64,000 bases of DNA, taken from positions 521,061-585,060 of the forward strand of contig JADGJP010000014.1 of the NCBI GenBank assembly GCA_027603065.1. The letters run 5' to 3'. Under the pieces are notes generated by a model. It was given only the letters and a program-made list of their open reading frames with translations, was not told the DNA's origin and searched no databases. Below, in pieces: positions 23,101 through 36,900 of the stretch. Numbering within the stretch: position 1 is the stretch's first letter; every line of letters begins with the position of its first letter. Made by a program: the position numbers and the translations under genes. The stretch is from Geranomyces variabilis. Taxonomy: Eukaryota; Chytridiomycota; Chytridiomycetes; Spizellomycetales; Powellomycetaceae.

Positions 23101-24927
23101 CTGAGTGCTCGGACAGGACGCTTTACCGAATAGACAAAGATGAGCTTACTTCTGGCATGGGCTTCGTGCGCGCGAATCTTGTTGCTCTTCTGGCTCACGA
23201 AGGCAATGAAAGGCAGCGCCGTCTTATCGTTGACCAGGAACCACCGACCTTCCAACATGATGCTGAAACGTCAGCAGTGGTGTCTGCGGCTATGGATCCC
23301 TCTCTCAATGCGGACCAGCAAAAAGCCGTCGAGATGGTTATGAGCACGCGGGACTATACCTTGATCCTCGGCATGCCAGGAACCGGCAAGACGACCACCA
23401 TCGCGCATATTATTCGCGCGCTTGTCAAATTAGGCAAATCGGTGCTCTTAACATCATACACCCACACGGCTGTCGACAACGTGTTACTCAAACTTCGTGA
23501 GGATGTAGAGCCTGTAGATTTCTTACGGCTGGGCAGCAACTCCAAAATCCATCCGGCAATCGCAAGCTCAAACACGCTTGCGGCCGCGAATCTCGAAACC
23601 GTTGCCCAGCTCGAAAAATTTTACGCTAGCAAGCGGGTTGTGGCCACTACATGCCTTGGACTCGGCCACTCTCTTTTCAGCAAGAGGAGATTCGATTACT
23701 GCATTGTGGACGAGGCGTCGCAGCTCACTCTCCCAGTATGTCTCGGACCGCTCAGGTTCGCGGACGCGTTTGTCCTCGTGGGCGACAACTATCAGCTACC
23801 GCCCTTGGTCCGCAACCTCAACGCAAGGGAGCAAGGGCTTACTTCGTCGCTGTTCAAGATTCTTAGCGAAGCTCACCCTGCCGCCGTCGTGAACTTGGAG
23901 CACCAGTACCGCATGTGCGAAGATATAATGCTGCTGAGTAACGTGCTGGTATACGGCCATAGGCTGCGATGCGGAACTACGGAAGTAGCCAATGCGCGGC
24001 TCGCACTGCCAACAGAGAGCGAAGGGGTGAGCGCATTCCATGCCGCGGACGCTCCTTGTCTTGCGGATTCTGAAGGATGCTGGCTCCGGCGGATGCTGAA
24101 ACCCGAAAATCGAGTTGTTTTCCTCAACACGGACGAAGTGCCTGGACCCGAGATCCGACCTAGTAACGACCGGGTGCAAAACGACGTGGAAGCGATTCTA
24201 GTAGCGCAATGCGTGGAGGCTTTACTCCGATGCGGGGTCGATGAACAAGACATGGGTGTCATCTCCCCATACCGATCACAGCTAAAGACTATCGGTCAGG
24301 CCCTTCGAAACCGCCGCAATGTGGCAATCCAAACGGTTGATAAATTCCAAGGAAGTGACAAGGAATGTGCTATTGTGTCACTCGTGCGCAGTAATCCCAC
24401 CGGGAATGTGAGTTACCACGCCCTTCTAGTCTTGTTGCGTGCCTCGCTCTACCACGCGATGCTGCTAATTCTTACTCATGGCTACCCTACCGTACACAGG
24501 TTGGGGAGCTGCTACGTGACTGGCGTCGCATAAACGTCGCGTTTACGAGAGCAAAGAAAAAGCTGATAATCATCGGCTCTCGACAAACGCTGAACAACAC
24601 CGGCGTATTCCCCGAATTTTTTAAGATAATCGACGAGAAAAAATGGGTAGGTCTCGGCAACACGGAAAAATAATCAAGCGCGGATTTCTTACCTCATATT
24701 CATTAAACTTTGTCATGTAGGAACTTATGCTACCGGCTAACGCACATAGCATTCACGCAATTCCGGTCCCATCTTCTGTTCCGGACCCTTCTACTGAGGA
24801 CCGTTTCACTTCTCGCAGCCAAGAAGTGATGAAGGCGTCTTCACGACAGATCAGGGCCAACCGTATCGCGGCAAAAAGCCCCAACGCTGGCGTTGGACTT
24901 TTAGGACATTTACTCGAAGAAGCTTGA
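20196..24927 (+). CDS. DNA2: DNA2 nuclease/helicase
   Basis: Six exons (20196..20513, 20646..21872, 21983..22477, 22554..24407, 24500..24646, 24721..24927), about 1415 aa. The disordered N-terminus is Ser/Lys-rich. The RecB-like nuclease runs about 250-560, with ATSLSESFGCLRKAILQ, the metal-site segments KGMIDASV and PFEFKTGK, and four Cys for a 4Fe-4S cluster (C of GCLRKA, then CKRCYALDKC). The superfamily-1 helicase has Walker A GMPGTGKTTT, DEASQLTLP, EHQYRMCEDI, TVDKFQGSDKE and VAFTRAKKKL. The enzyme trims long Okazaki flaps and resects double-strand breaks. Start and first join are the weakest points: another donor (GTGAGC at about 20484) exists. The last exon is a short, non-conserved tail. 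Confidence 0.94.
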
Positions 24928-25064
24928 TCCATGCTAAGAACTTTTTTGGACAGACGCTATAGCACAACCACCGACACCATAAAAACCCTCGCCAATCTGG
25001 GCAAGAACTGACAGTGCAACAAATAGATATAAACGCACATAATAAATACACGCAAAACAGTTTA

Positions 25065-25610
25065 CTAAAGAGCACTTAGTGAAGCCAGGGCAGCATCCAT
25101 GTCGGTTTCAGTGTTTTCAAACTCCTGTTGCCGAGCTTCTGCCTTTCGCTTCGCATCGTTCCTCCTCTTCGCTGATGATCCTTTAGCCTTGGCCTTCTCA
25201 GCCTGCCGCTCATTGAGCGCTGCGACCACCGTGCCCAGTTCGGCATCAAGGCTGTCCAAGAGGTCCTCGTCCTTCATTTTCTGGGTAACCAGCTGCGATT
25301 TTGTTGGCGGGCGCACACTGTCAGCCAACGTCGCGGGGTGCGAAGATGGAAGGGATGAGGCTGACGCGGCGGACGACGAATTCGGCTGGCCGAGAGATGC
25401 AAGACCAAGGGCAGAAAGCCGGGAAGCGGTGCGATTTGCGGCGGCCGGGCGTGCCTTTGGGTCGAGGCCGCCATTCTTGTTGAGTTCGTGGCGGGCGTAC
25501 GGTTTTGCCTTGTGTGGCTTTTCAGAGGCTGGCCCTCGATATGTCTTTCGCCGCCCGCTTCCCGCTGCTGGCCGTGCTCCCGATTTGCTGCCGTCTTTTG
25601 ATGGTGGCAT
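25065..25610 (-). CDS. Hypothetical basic, low-complexity protein
   Basis: Single exon, 181 aa from the ATG at 25610; an in-frame ATG at 25652 is an alternative. The N-terminal half is Gly/Arg/Lys/Pro-rich (SGRRKTYRGPASEKPHKAKP), and the middle is Ser/Ala-rich (about residues 75-100). The C-terminal half is a charged helix (EKAKAKGSSAKRRNDAKRKA) ending in an acidic short motif, TETDMDAALASLSAL. Composition suggests a nuclear RNA-associated or ribosome-biogenesis protein, but this is inference only. It is convergent with DNA2 (stops 138 bases apart) and divergent from SNX4. Confidence 0.6.
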   Translation of the reverse strand: MPPSKDGSKSGARPAAGSGRRKTYRGPASEKPHKAKPYARHELNKNGGLDPKARPAAANRTASRLSALGLASLGQPNSSSAASASSLPSSHPATLADSVRPPTKSQLVTQKMKDEDLLDSLDAELGTVVAALNERQAEKAKAKGSSAKRRNDAKRKAEARQQEFENTETDMDAALASLSAL

Positions 25611-25782
25611 GGATGCGTTTGTTTTCCAAGTATTGAATGAATGCAATGGCAAAAAGAAAAAGGAAGTTACCGGCGCGCCTGTGAGTCAGCGTCACGGCAC
25701 GGTGTCACGGGCTGGGCAGGCAGCGCTCCCCCCGGCCGCCAGAACATCTTCAAAACACGCAGCCCGGTAGTATCTTGGTATT

Positions 25783-27871
25783 ATGGAGGAGGTTTATATG
25801 AGCGAAGAGTACAGCGATGTGCCGTGGGAGACCGCGCCGCCAGGTTACGCTCAACGAGTAAGTCAAAAAGAGCCTCCCGAGCTTGGGCCAAACGCATCTT
25901 CGGTGCTTACCCCGCCTCCACTCCTTCTTGCGGCCGTGCTGCTATTAGGCGTCCAGTTCCCTCGCCCCTGATATTGCAGGCCCTTCGTCTTCAGGCGGAC
26001 TCGACGGCCCCAGTCTTACTACGTTTGCTCTCAACGCAAATGACGCCCTCAATGTCACTATCACTGACTCACAAAAGCACGGCGAAGGCTCCAGCGCCTT
26101 CGTGACGTACGCGGTGACAAGTAAGGTGGGTCCGACGCTCGTCAACGGAAATGGCATCTCGTAAAGGACGAGGAGTCTGGCTTGTGCACGTGCGTCCCGT
26201 TTCTAACGTAGCACTTTTGGAAGACGACACTGGACTCGTTCCCGCGGTCGACCATGTCCACTCGCCGACGGTTTCAAGACTTTGTGTGGCTTCACCGCAC
26301 GCTCACGGACGAATACCCAGCATGCATTATACCGCCGTTGCCGGGAAAGCACCGCATGGGTATGTCGCATAAATTTCAATCAACGGTGGAGATATGAATC
26401 TGACCACTAGCTATGGCACTATGGCAGAATACATTACCGGCGACCGCTTCAGCGCCGACTTCATAGAAAAGCGCCGACACTCGCTTCAAACGTACATGGA
26501 CCGAATCACTAGGCATCCGACGTTGCAGAGAAGTCCAGCAATGCGCAAGTTTTTGGAAACCGGAGACCTGGTGCGCTTTGTCGCAAGTCGCTTTGACCGT
26601 GCGATGGGAACCATCTTATTGATCTCAAATGGCCTTTTGCAGATTGGAGTGGAGGCTGCCGCGAAAAACCGCGACAGCCATGTTTTCGAGACTATCAGCG
26701 ATGTGATTCTCAACGTGGTGACCAAAGTACGCAAGCCCGACGAACGGTTTGTCGACTTTAAGGAAAACGTTGAGAAGTTTGAAGAAAATATCAAAACTGT
26801 GGAGAGACTGCATGTCAAGCTGCTCAAAGAGCAGACAGGTGCGATATTTGGAGTACCGCATAAATCGCGCGACGCGGTATTGAGATAGTATTTCTCGTTA
26901 CATCAGAGCTGGAATCAGAGACAAACGAGTTTCTTGGAAGTGTAATTACCATGGGATCCATGGAGACGCAAATCACCGAACCGTTAACGGAGTTCAGCAA
27001 AACTGTACAAGAAGTCTCGAAGCTGTTGAAAGAGAAGGTATCGAGTGTGTATCGGTAACTTTCCCGCACTGAGGAGTGGGTCTAATTCTTGCGGCCATCA
27101 GTCACAACGGGAAGAGAGCGACTTTGTGGGTGGCCTGCGCGAGTACATTGCGTACTGTCAATCGGTCAAGGTGATTTTCAAGCGCGGTTGGTCTTAGTCA
27201 CAAGATCAATACTTGACCAACTACCTCCCTCCTCGCAGGAAGTTTTGCGTGCCCGCGACCAAAAGCAGGTTGACCACGAAGAGCTGGAACGCTATCTCAC
27301 GCAAGAAACATCCGAGCGCGACAAGACAGCCTCAGGCCGAAGCGATGGCAGCCTAACTGGATTTATCCGTGACAAGTACAATGACTTCCGTAACATCAAC
27401 CAAGAGCAGGCGCGGAAACTAAAATTGGAAAAGCTGGAGGCTAGGATTGTTGAGGTAATTCAATTGCATGGCTGGACAGATCAATTGAAAGGACGGCGCA
27501 GCGGACTCTTACTGAGCTATGTATTCATGTGCATCTAGCTTCGAGAGGCCGTGGAGGAGAGCAATCGCACGTCCACGGCGTTTTCCAATGAGGTCATCAA
27601 GGAGATGGATCTTTTCAACAGCGTAAAGATCCAAGACTTCAAAGGGATAATGAGAGATTGCACCGAGAGTCAGATGGAATTTTATCAAAAGGTATGCAAT
27701 GTCTTGCTCTCGTCGATCGAGTTCTTTCCAACTCATCTGCCGTGGGTCGGGATTGTCTCGCAGGGGTTCAGAGTATGGGACAGCATTATCCCCGTTCTCG
27801 AAAATATTGAGATTGATCCCCCAGGCGCTGCTGCGAAAGCGGACGCGAACGCTTCAACAACTGCCTTTTGA
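25783..27871 (+). CDS. SNX4: Sorting nexin 4 (Snx4/Atg24), PX-BAR protein
   Basis: Nine exons (25783..25857, 25949..26125, 26224..26359, 26428..26838, 26907..27037, 27102..27170, 27239..27454, 27539..27691, 27764..27871), 491 aa. A PX domain lies at about 45-170: ITDSQKHGEGSSAFVTYAV, TRRRFQDFVWLHRTL, PPLPGKHRMEYITGDRFS, KRRHSLQTYMDRITRHP. A BAR domain follows with TEPLTEFSKTVQEVSKLLK, DQKQVDHEELERYLTQ and SQMEFYQK. YITGDRFS and DQKQ(I/V)D are typical of fungal Snx4. It binds PI3P and tubulates endosomes for recycling to the Golgi and for selective autophagy. Every internal join restores the conserved frame. The least certain is the acceptor of exon 3 (26223), where two AGs lie close together. 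Confidence 0.93.
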
Positions 27872-28098
27872 AAATCGCTCCGCTGACACACTCACCCTGT
27901 CCTTTTAACCTTCGACGGCTTGTACATATATATTGTAATTCTGAAGCGATCTCGAAAACCCCACATGTTTACTCCAAGATGCCTAAATTCGCGGCAGGAC
28001 GAGGCCCTGCCGCTGTATAACTCGACCACTAGTAATTAATATGCCCTTGAAAAATATATCAGGGACGGCTTGAAAAGAGGGCTGCGGAAAAGCCCTGT

Positions 28099-30302
<2,204 letters not shown>

Positions 30303-30671
30303 GCAGTTGAAGTTTCAGCCACGGTATTAGCAGCAGTTCGGACCGGAATATGGGCAATTGGCGGAAAATCTGTAAACAGCAGGCGGCGGAGAGAGAGAGA
30401 GTGGTTTATCTGTCAACGGCAGGCATGCCCCGCCCAGCCGCACATGTCCGCACGTCTGGGTGCAGGCAGGCAGCGCGACCGAATCGGCCGACTTCTTTCT
30501 CGCCGCGTTCAGGGAGGGCGCGCGGGTGGTCCGACGCCTGCGCAACTTGCAGCTCTCAAATGTCAAAGTCGATTGGTGAATGCGCGACTACTGTAGGTGC
30601 TGCTGCGCTGGAAGTCAGGTGACGCTGAGCGGTGATTCTTGGGAAGGTTGGACGGAGGCCGCGCGCCCTGC

Positions 30672-30722
30672 CGCTTGTGTGAGCCGCTTGTGAGCCGCTT
30701 GTGAGCCGCTGTGTGCCGCTGT
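30672..30722. repeat. Imperfect tandem repeat, unit about 11 bases
   Basis: The unit GTGAGCCGCTT is repeated about three times, flanked by shorter derivatives ending GTGTGCCGCTGTG. It lies in the ERG1/Frizzled-like promoter region. Minisatellite by appearance; a regulatory role is not shown. Confidence 0.8.
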
Positions 30723-30925
30723 GGCTCCTGGGTCCCGCGCCCTTGTGCATTGAATTATTATTTTTTCCCCCCCGTTTGTCCCCAGTTTCTCGCGGCACAC
30801 GCACAAGGCCCCACCCCCGCCCGCCCAGACTGCCCGAGAGCAACAGCGAGAAAGAAAGAGAAATGAAAGGAGAAAAAAACGGCAGGCCCTCCGCCTCTCG
30901 AAAAAACCGGAGGCAAGGGAAAGAC

Positions 30926-30965
30926 TGGCAGGCAGGCAGGCAGGCGCGCAGGCACGCAGGCAGGA
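30926..30965. repeat. GGCA/GCAG microsatellite
   Basis: Tetranucleotide GGCA is repeated about four times, then interrupted copies (GGCGCGCAGGCACGCAGG). It sits about 160-195 bases upstream of the Frizzled-like start codon. Confidence 0.85.
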
Positions 30966-31003
30966 GTCTGCATTTTTGAATCTACATACTGCCCGCTTCC
31001 TAT

Positions 31004-31023
31004 TGCTGCTGCTGCTGCTGCTG
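31004..31023. repeat. CTG trinucleotide run
   Basis: Six to seven CTG units, about 100 bases before the ATG of the Frizzled-like gene and so likely in its 5' leader. The copy number may vary between isolates. Confidence 0.85.
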
Positions 31024-31120
31024 TTTGTTTTCTTGCTCCTTTTTGTCCGGGTTCGGCCCAGCAGCCATCGATTCATACGACTCATAACGAACGTCTTGTT
31101 CATTCTCTCCGCGCGGTGTC

Positions 31121-33716
31121 ATGCAGTTGTTGTCGCCTCAGTCGCGGCTACACGCTTTCGCGGCCCTTTTACTGGCCCTTCCCGCTATTACGCGGGCCCA
31201 GCAGCCAACTTCACCCCCCGCAGCTGCGTCCTCCGCTTGCCAGCCATCGACGCTCGTTTCGCAAGCATGCGGCGTGGTGCGCGACTTGGATCTGGCCACC
31301 TCGGTTTCTACGGCGGACGCCGCCGCGGCAGATGCTCAGCTTCAGACAATCGTCGCCGGGCTCAAGCCATTGCAAAACATTGCTCCGGCTTGCTACGGCT
31401 ACCTTCGCCAAATCTACTGCGGTAGCGTTTACCCTGGATGCAGGAATGGCATCACCGTCTATCCTTGCGCTACTGCCTGCCAGTTTGCCACCGATTCCTG
31501 CTTGACCATTCTGACGGCGCTGGGCAAGGAGCACATGTTGCCTGACTGCGCACAAGGCATTGCTCCCTCTGGCAATACTACTCGCGTGCCTTATCCAACC
31601 ACCCAATGTCTTGGCTCCGCCGCCCCAGGCGCCAAGATTGCCGTTCTTGACTCGCAGGCAACCACCATGGCCACGGCACTGCCGGCGACCGTTTATTCGG
31701 ACGGCGTCGATACTCAAGTCATCATTCTCATGTCGCTTTGTGAGTCCTTGCTGAGAGACGCCTCTCAACTTTCGCCGTGGTTCGCGTATTCCTGCTTGCT
31801 CGCCGTGCTAACCTGGCGTCTATTCCTTGCGCAGATTTTGTTTCGCTTTTTGGGTTTATCGATCTTATCGTTGCATTCTCCCGCATGCGCCGCTCCTATT
31901 CTGTCGTCTCGTGGGCTTGCGTCTGGATTTTGACGGACTGTGTGATTCTGTGGGGACAGATTTCCAACGGCTGGCAAATCCAACGGTGGTTTGGGTCACC
32001 ATCGTGTCGCACTCAGGCATTGATGATGACATACCTCAATCAGGCTTCATACATCTGGCCGTTCTTTTTCACCTTCGACGTGTGGTACGCCGTCGTCCGC
32101 AAACGAATGCGCGGCACAAGTGAGCGCGCGCGCTTCATGTGGAACGCTCCATTTGCCTTCCTGCTGCCGGTCGTTCCTACGGTCGTGCTGGCTTTGAAGG
32201 CAAACCCCGTCGGATTAAACCCTCCTGCAAGTCTGCAGCCAGGATTTGGTCCTCATGTCTGTAAGTTACATGCATTTGCTTTGCCTTATTGCGGCCAAGT
32301 CTGCTAGCCAGTTTGAAAACTAACCAGAAGCAATTCCAAAGTGTTTTGCTCGTTCCAATTTCCAGTCAACGGATGGGCAATGTCGACCCTCCCTTTCGTC
32401 ATTGTTTTTGCAATTTCGGCAGGATTTTTTGGCGGGCACGCGGCGTACCACTTGTATCTACAACGAGCAGCTTTCGACTCGACGTCCGCGTCCGGCAAGG
32501 GAAGCAGCTCTAATACTCGATCCAACTCCGGCAAGGGCTCTCAGCGAGCCCAGAGCCGGCTTTCGCTCGTCTTGTTTGCTCGAGTCTTGTCTTTGACCGC
32601 AATCTTTTTGGCAGTGTGCGTTGTGGCCAATTACCAACAAATGCGCGCTGTCTTCCGTGGCACCTACGATCCATCAGACAGCAATCCCGGAATCAGGGAG
32701 TATACGATTGCAGCCATTGGTATCGTAGTTTGGTAAGCGAACGCGTTATGGCTATTCTGAAAGAAAATCGTTTCAAATAATAACCGATCCCTCGCAGGCT
32801 CGTTCTCTGCACAAGCTCGGCTACATGGAGCAAAACCCTACCTGGATCTTTGTTTGCTGCAACATTCGGGACCTCGAGCGGGTCGCGTAATGATCCTCAC
32901 ACTCGCAGCGCGCGGTCGCAAACCAAGAGTCAATTGGACGAGGACATGATAGAGCTTCGCTCCTCGCCGACGCAATACTCTGCACATCGTTCGGGCACTA
33001 AAGTGTCGGCCATTTCCGGCCCATTTAGCGTGTCCAGCGGACACACTTTGGATGCTCCGCAAATGGCGGTCACCCGCCAGAACACGGCTGGCCCGTACGA
33101 CGGTAGTGCACCCTTGCCGGACACATATCGCTCCACTGCAGCAAACGACGATTACTACGCGAGTTTATATACCGCTGCGGCTGACACTTACTCGGATCAC
33201 TGGGCCACCCGCAAAGGCACAGACCGTAGCGATCGGTCGTTAGTTGACGACGGGTTCGAAGGAGCGGTTTTGCCTCACCGTACCAACACCAATGGCTCAG
33301 GCGTGCGGCCTCCGCGCCGCAAGAAGTCGGCCACATCGCAACGGTCTTATGAGCCCGAAGCTGGGCACTCGCACTTTGCGGAGGAAATTCCCGCCGTCCC
33401 GCCGCTGTCTATTAGCACTACGAACATTGGCAGCGGGTACTCGCAACGCTACAACGTTCAGCGATCGCCCGTGTCCCCAACGCACAGGTACCGCGATGAC
33501 GCAGAGCCGTCTCCGGTCGCCAGCATAGCAGATTCTAGGTACGCCTCTCGGTCGCGCTCCCAGTCGCGCGGACGTAGAGATGTTGACGCCACGCTTAGAC
33601 AGCGGGGCGAGTCTCCCGTCCGTCGCGAGAGAAGCCAGCGGCGATATTACGACGTAAACGCCGCCGAGTCACAGCCCGCCGATTACGATGCTGACGACTG
33701 GTCCAGATCAAGATAG
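31121..33716 (+). CDS. Frizzled/Smoothened-like seven-transmembrane receptor
   Basis: Four exons (31121..31739, 31835..32260, 32366..32732, about 32798..33716), about 776 aa. A signal peptide (about 1-26, AFAALLLALPAITRA) is followed by a Cys-rich domain at about 40-180. It has ten Cys spaced like an FZ domain: SACQPS, QACGVV, APACYGYLRQIYC, VYPGC, YPCATACQFATDSC, LPDC. Seven hydrophobic spans then follow (from VIILMSLYFVSLFGFIDLIV to TIAAIGIVVWLVLC); a span-3 segment YLNQASYIWPFFFTFDVWYA fits the Frizzled fold. The cytoplasmic tail of about 290 aa is Ser/Arg-rich (RSRSQSRGRRDVD near the end) and disordered. After span 7, SKTLPGS resembles the KTxxxW Dishevelled-binding motif but lacks its Trp. 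Fungi have no known Wnt, so ligand and partner are unknown. Confidence 0.87.
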
Positions 33717-33997
33717 GTCTCCTCTTGCAGAACGGATTAATACATATTAGATAGTAGATACAGAAGTTAAGGCGTTGGTGTACAGTAATATCGTTCCTTC
33801 CGGACAGCTGTTTTCCAAAGGCGGGTGCGGTCCAGCCGCTGCGCCACCTGTGTGTCACGGCAAGCCGGCGGGCAGCGGGCGCCCCCAAACTTCCCAAACT
33901 CATCCTTTCCTCCAACACCCGCTTGCCGGTCGGCCTACGACAGCCTTTGAGCATTTGATCTGTACACTTCAGCTCTCCGCATTCCTTCACGCAGACC

Positions 33998-36900
33998 ATG
34001 GCTGACTTGTGGGCTTCGTCTGGGGACCCCTTTGCCTCGCCCGGGACCCCGTCCGCCGGTAATACGCGGAAGACATCTCGCTCGATGCAACTGTCGACTG
34101 AGTGGCGCTACCGTTTTCTTTCATCTCAGAGACTCCTGGCGGATTCCCGTTGTCTGCAGACGAAACCGCAGTATACGCTCACCTATACAAACTTGCTGAT
34201 CCGACTGGCAAACTCACCGTGCAGCCACAAGAAGCGGTAGCCTTTCTCTCGAAGTCGAGGCTCCCGCAAAATGTCCTGAGTGAGGTTTGTTGGAGAATCT
34301 ATTTCCCTACTACTACTCCTGACCACATGGCTGAAATATGTGGTTTCGACTTGCGATACTAGATTTGGCAGCAGGCGGACTCGGATCGCAAGGGATACTT
34401 GACGCAGGCAGACTTTTGGAAGAGTTTGAAAATGATCGCTTTGGCTCAGAGTGGCAAGTCGCCAAATCTAGCTTCTCTAGGAACCTGTATGTTAAACGCG
34501 GTTTGCAGGTTTGTGTGCGTCCGTCCACTTGACAGCTCACTGCCGGCGTATCGATCATGTTAGCCACTCCAATCCCGGTTTTTGAGGGCGTTGCCGTCCC
34601 GCATCGCACAGCACCTGTTACTTCGCACTTGACTGGTGGCAATCAGTATGCTCCCGCCGTGGCAATGTCTCCTCAGCGGACCGGGCCGCTCTCCACCCAT
34701 AACACAGGAGGCAGCGGCTTGGGATCAACTCGGGTGGCCAGTCACAATACCGGTGGAACTCAGGTTTTAGCTCACACTACTGGAGGTCCTGGTCGGTATG
34801 ACATCACATCTGAAGAGAGGGAGCGATTCAGCGCGGCATTTGCAAGCTGTGGGCCTGTGGACGGGGCGGTATCGGGTGTGTGATAGGTTCTGTGAGTTGG
34901 TTTTTGTCGGTACCCCCTTAACCATGTTTTTTGCATTAGGCGATGCAGCGCGAGATCTATTCATGCGATCAACGTTGCCTGTCGACCAGCTTGGCAAAAT
35001 ATGGTAAGCGCAAAACAACCAGCTTTCTCGATCGTGCGCTGATAGGAGTTCAACCCGTCCCCAACCGCAGGTCTTTGGTCGATACCAATGCTGCTGGCAG
35101 ATTGACCCTCCCACAGTTCACGGTTGCCATGTATCTCATCACTAAGCTTCGCCAGGGTGTTCTTTCGACCATCCCAGCGGCCGTCCCTGCAGAACTCTGG
35201 TTGGCTGTGAACCGTTCCGCTCGGTCGTCCTCCGAATCAATTTCAGAACCGGCCCCGTCTGCAGAATCTCCACTTCAGGGCCTGCCTCCCCCACCATCCG
35301 CGCGACCTTTGAATCGTATGTCGACCATGCTCCCCGGCGCCGCGTCGCCTAGGATGGACCGCCGGCGTACTATGATTGGCAGTCCGGGCTTTAGCGTAAA
35401 TATCGACTGGGCCGTCACCGCAGAGGAGAAAAGTCAGTTTGATCAATATTTCGACGCAATCGACGTCCAGAAGAAATCATTCGTCACTGGACAAGAAAGC
35501 TATGATTTGTTCCTGAAAGCGAAGCTTCCGCAGAGCGAGCTCGCAAAAATCTGGGATCTCGCTGATATAGAAAAGCGAGGCAACCTGAGAAAGGAAGAGT
35601 TTGCTGTAGCGATGCACCTGATTCGGCTACGAATGGCTGGCGGTACTCTTCCTCAGACGTTGCCAGCCGATCTTGTTCCGCCCTCGCTGCGAGGGGCGCA
35701 ACAAACTTCACTTGGCCCGGGCCTGTCGATGCAACCAACACGCACGAGTACTACTGATCTAGACCTCATGGGCGACTTCACTTCTTCGCAATCGCCGCAG
35801 CCCACCGAAACGGCAGCACTTTCTAAGCCCGCGTTTGAAGCTCCGCGGTCACTTTCGTTTTCGAACATTCCTTCGGCGCACGAAGTAGCCGACTTTCAAA
35901 ATCGCGAAAGAGATCTTACCGCGCGAAAGCAAGATCTGCAACAGGTCGAACAGCAGATCGAGCTGCTGCAACCTACGGTTGAGGAGCTCCGTCAGAAACG
36001 GGCAGAGATCGATGCAGAGTACAAGTCCGCGACAGAGAAGCGCAACGAAATGGCGATGAAACTTAGCCAGTTGCGTGGTGTGTACGAGACCGAATCTCAA
36101 ATCACCAGCGAGCTCGAGCAAGAGCTGCGGAGGGAGCAGCAAATGGTGCAAATTGGCGCCCAAGAACTGCAGCAGGCTCAGCAAACGGTTGCAATGCTCA
36201 CTCAGGAAAAAGAAAACCTTGAGCAGACTTTGCAGCAAACGCTTAAATACAACGAAGACGCAAAGCGCATCATTGCCGAAACCACGGACGCTGCTGCACC
36301 TCTTAGAATCGAACTAGAAAAACTGCGAGCAGAGCTCCACAAGCAGGTCCAGCATCGTCAAGTTAATGACCAGTTACTGGAGGCCGCTCAGCGTGAGTAT
36401 CAACAGGTGCACGGCGACGTTCAGATCGAAACTGCAAATTTGGAGCGTGAGAAATCCAGAAACTTGCACGTCACGCAGCAAATTGCGGTGCAGTCCAGCA
36501 TCAACGAACGAGAGCGCCTTCGCTTGCAAAGTGTAATTGCCGAAAAAGAGGCGGAGGCTGTCAAGGCGCAGGCAGCTGCCGCCATGCCAACTGAAGTAAA
36601 GACAGCCGATGCAAAGGGAGACATTTACGCTGCCTTTTCGGCTGCAGGAACGACGGCTTCGCCGACAACTGAAGTTCCTCCTGCAATTCAAACCCGGCAA
36701 CCCTCCGTAGCCAACGGCCTCGCATCACCTTCCCCAGTAACCCCAGCAGCCGGGACCCCGACTAAGAAACCACCGCCGCGACCGCCCGCCGCTAAGAAGC
36801 CGGAGCGTGGACAGCCACTGACTCCGCTACATGGGGCCGAAATTCCTGGCGCTGGCCACATGACGCCTGAGAGCACTAAGACCGTGCAGACCCCGCTGCA

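Larger units (their letters stand above)
30303..31120. other. Divergent promoter region between ERG1 and the Frizzled-like gene
   Basis: About 820 bases separate two start codons pointing away from each other, so both promoters lie here. It carries several simple repeats (listed separately), a GAGA run near 30388-30402 and a purine-rich stretch 30833-30900. No TATA box or named factor site was assigned. Open frames across it are low-complexity and not considered coding. Confidence 0.55.

Noticed and set aside
30615-31103. 162-codon minus-strand frame in the ERG1/Frizzled-like promoter region
   Set aside because: Produced by simple repeats and purine/pyrimidine runs.
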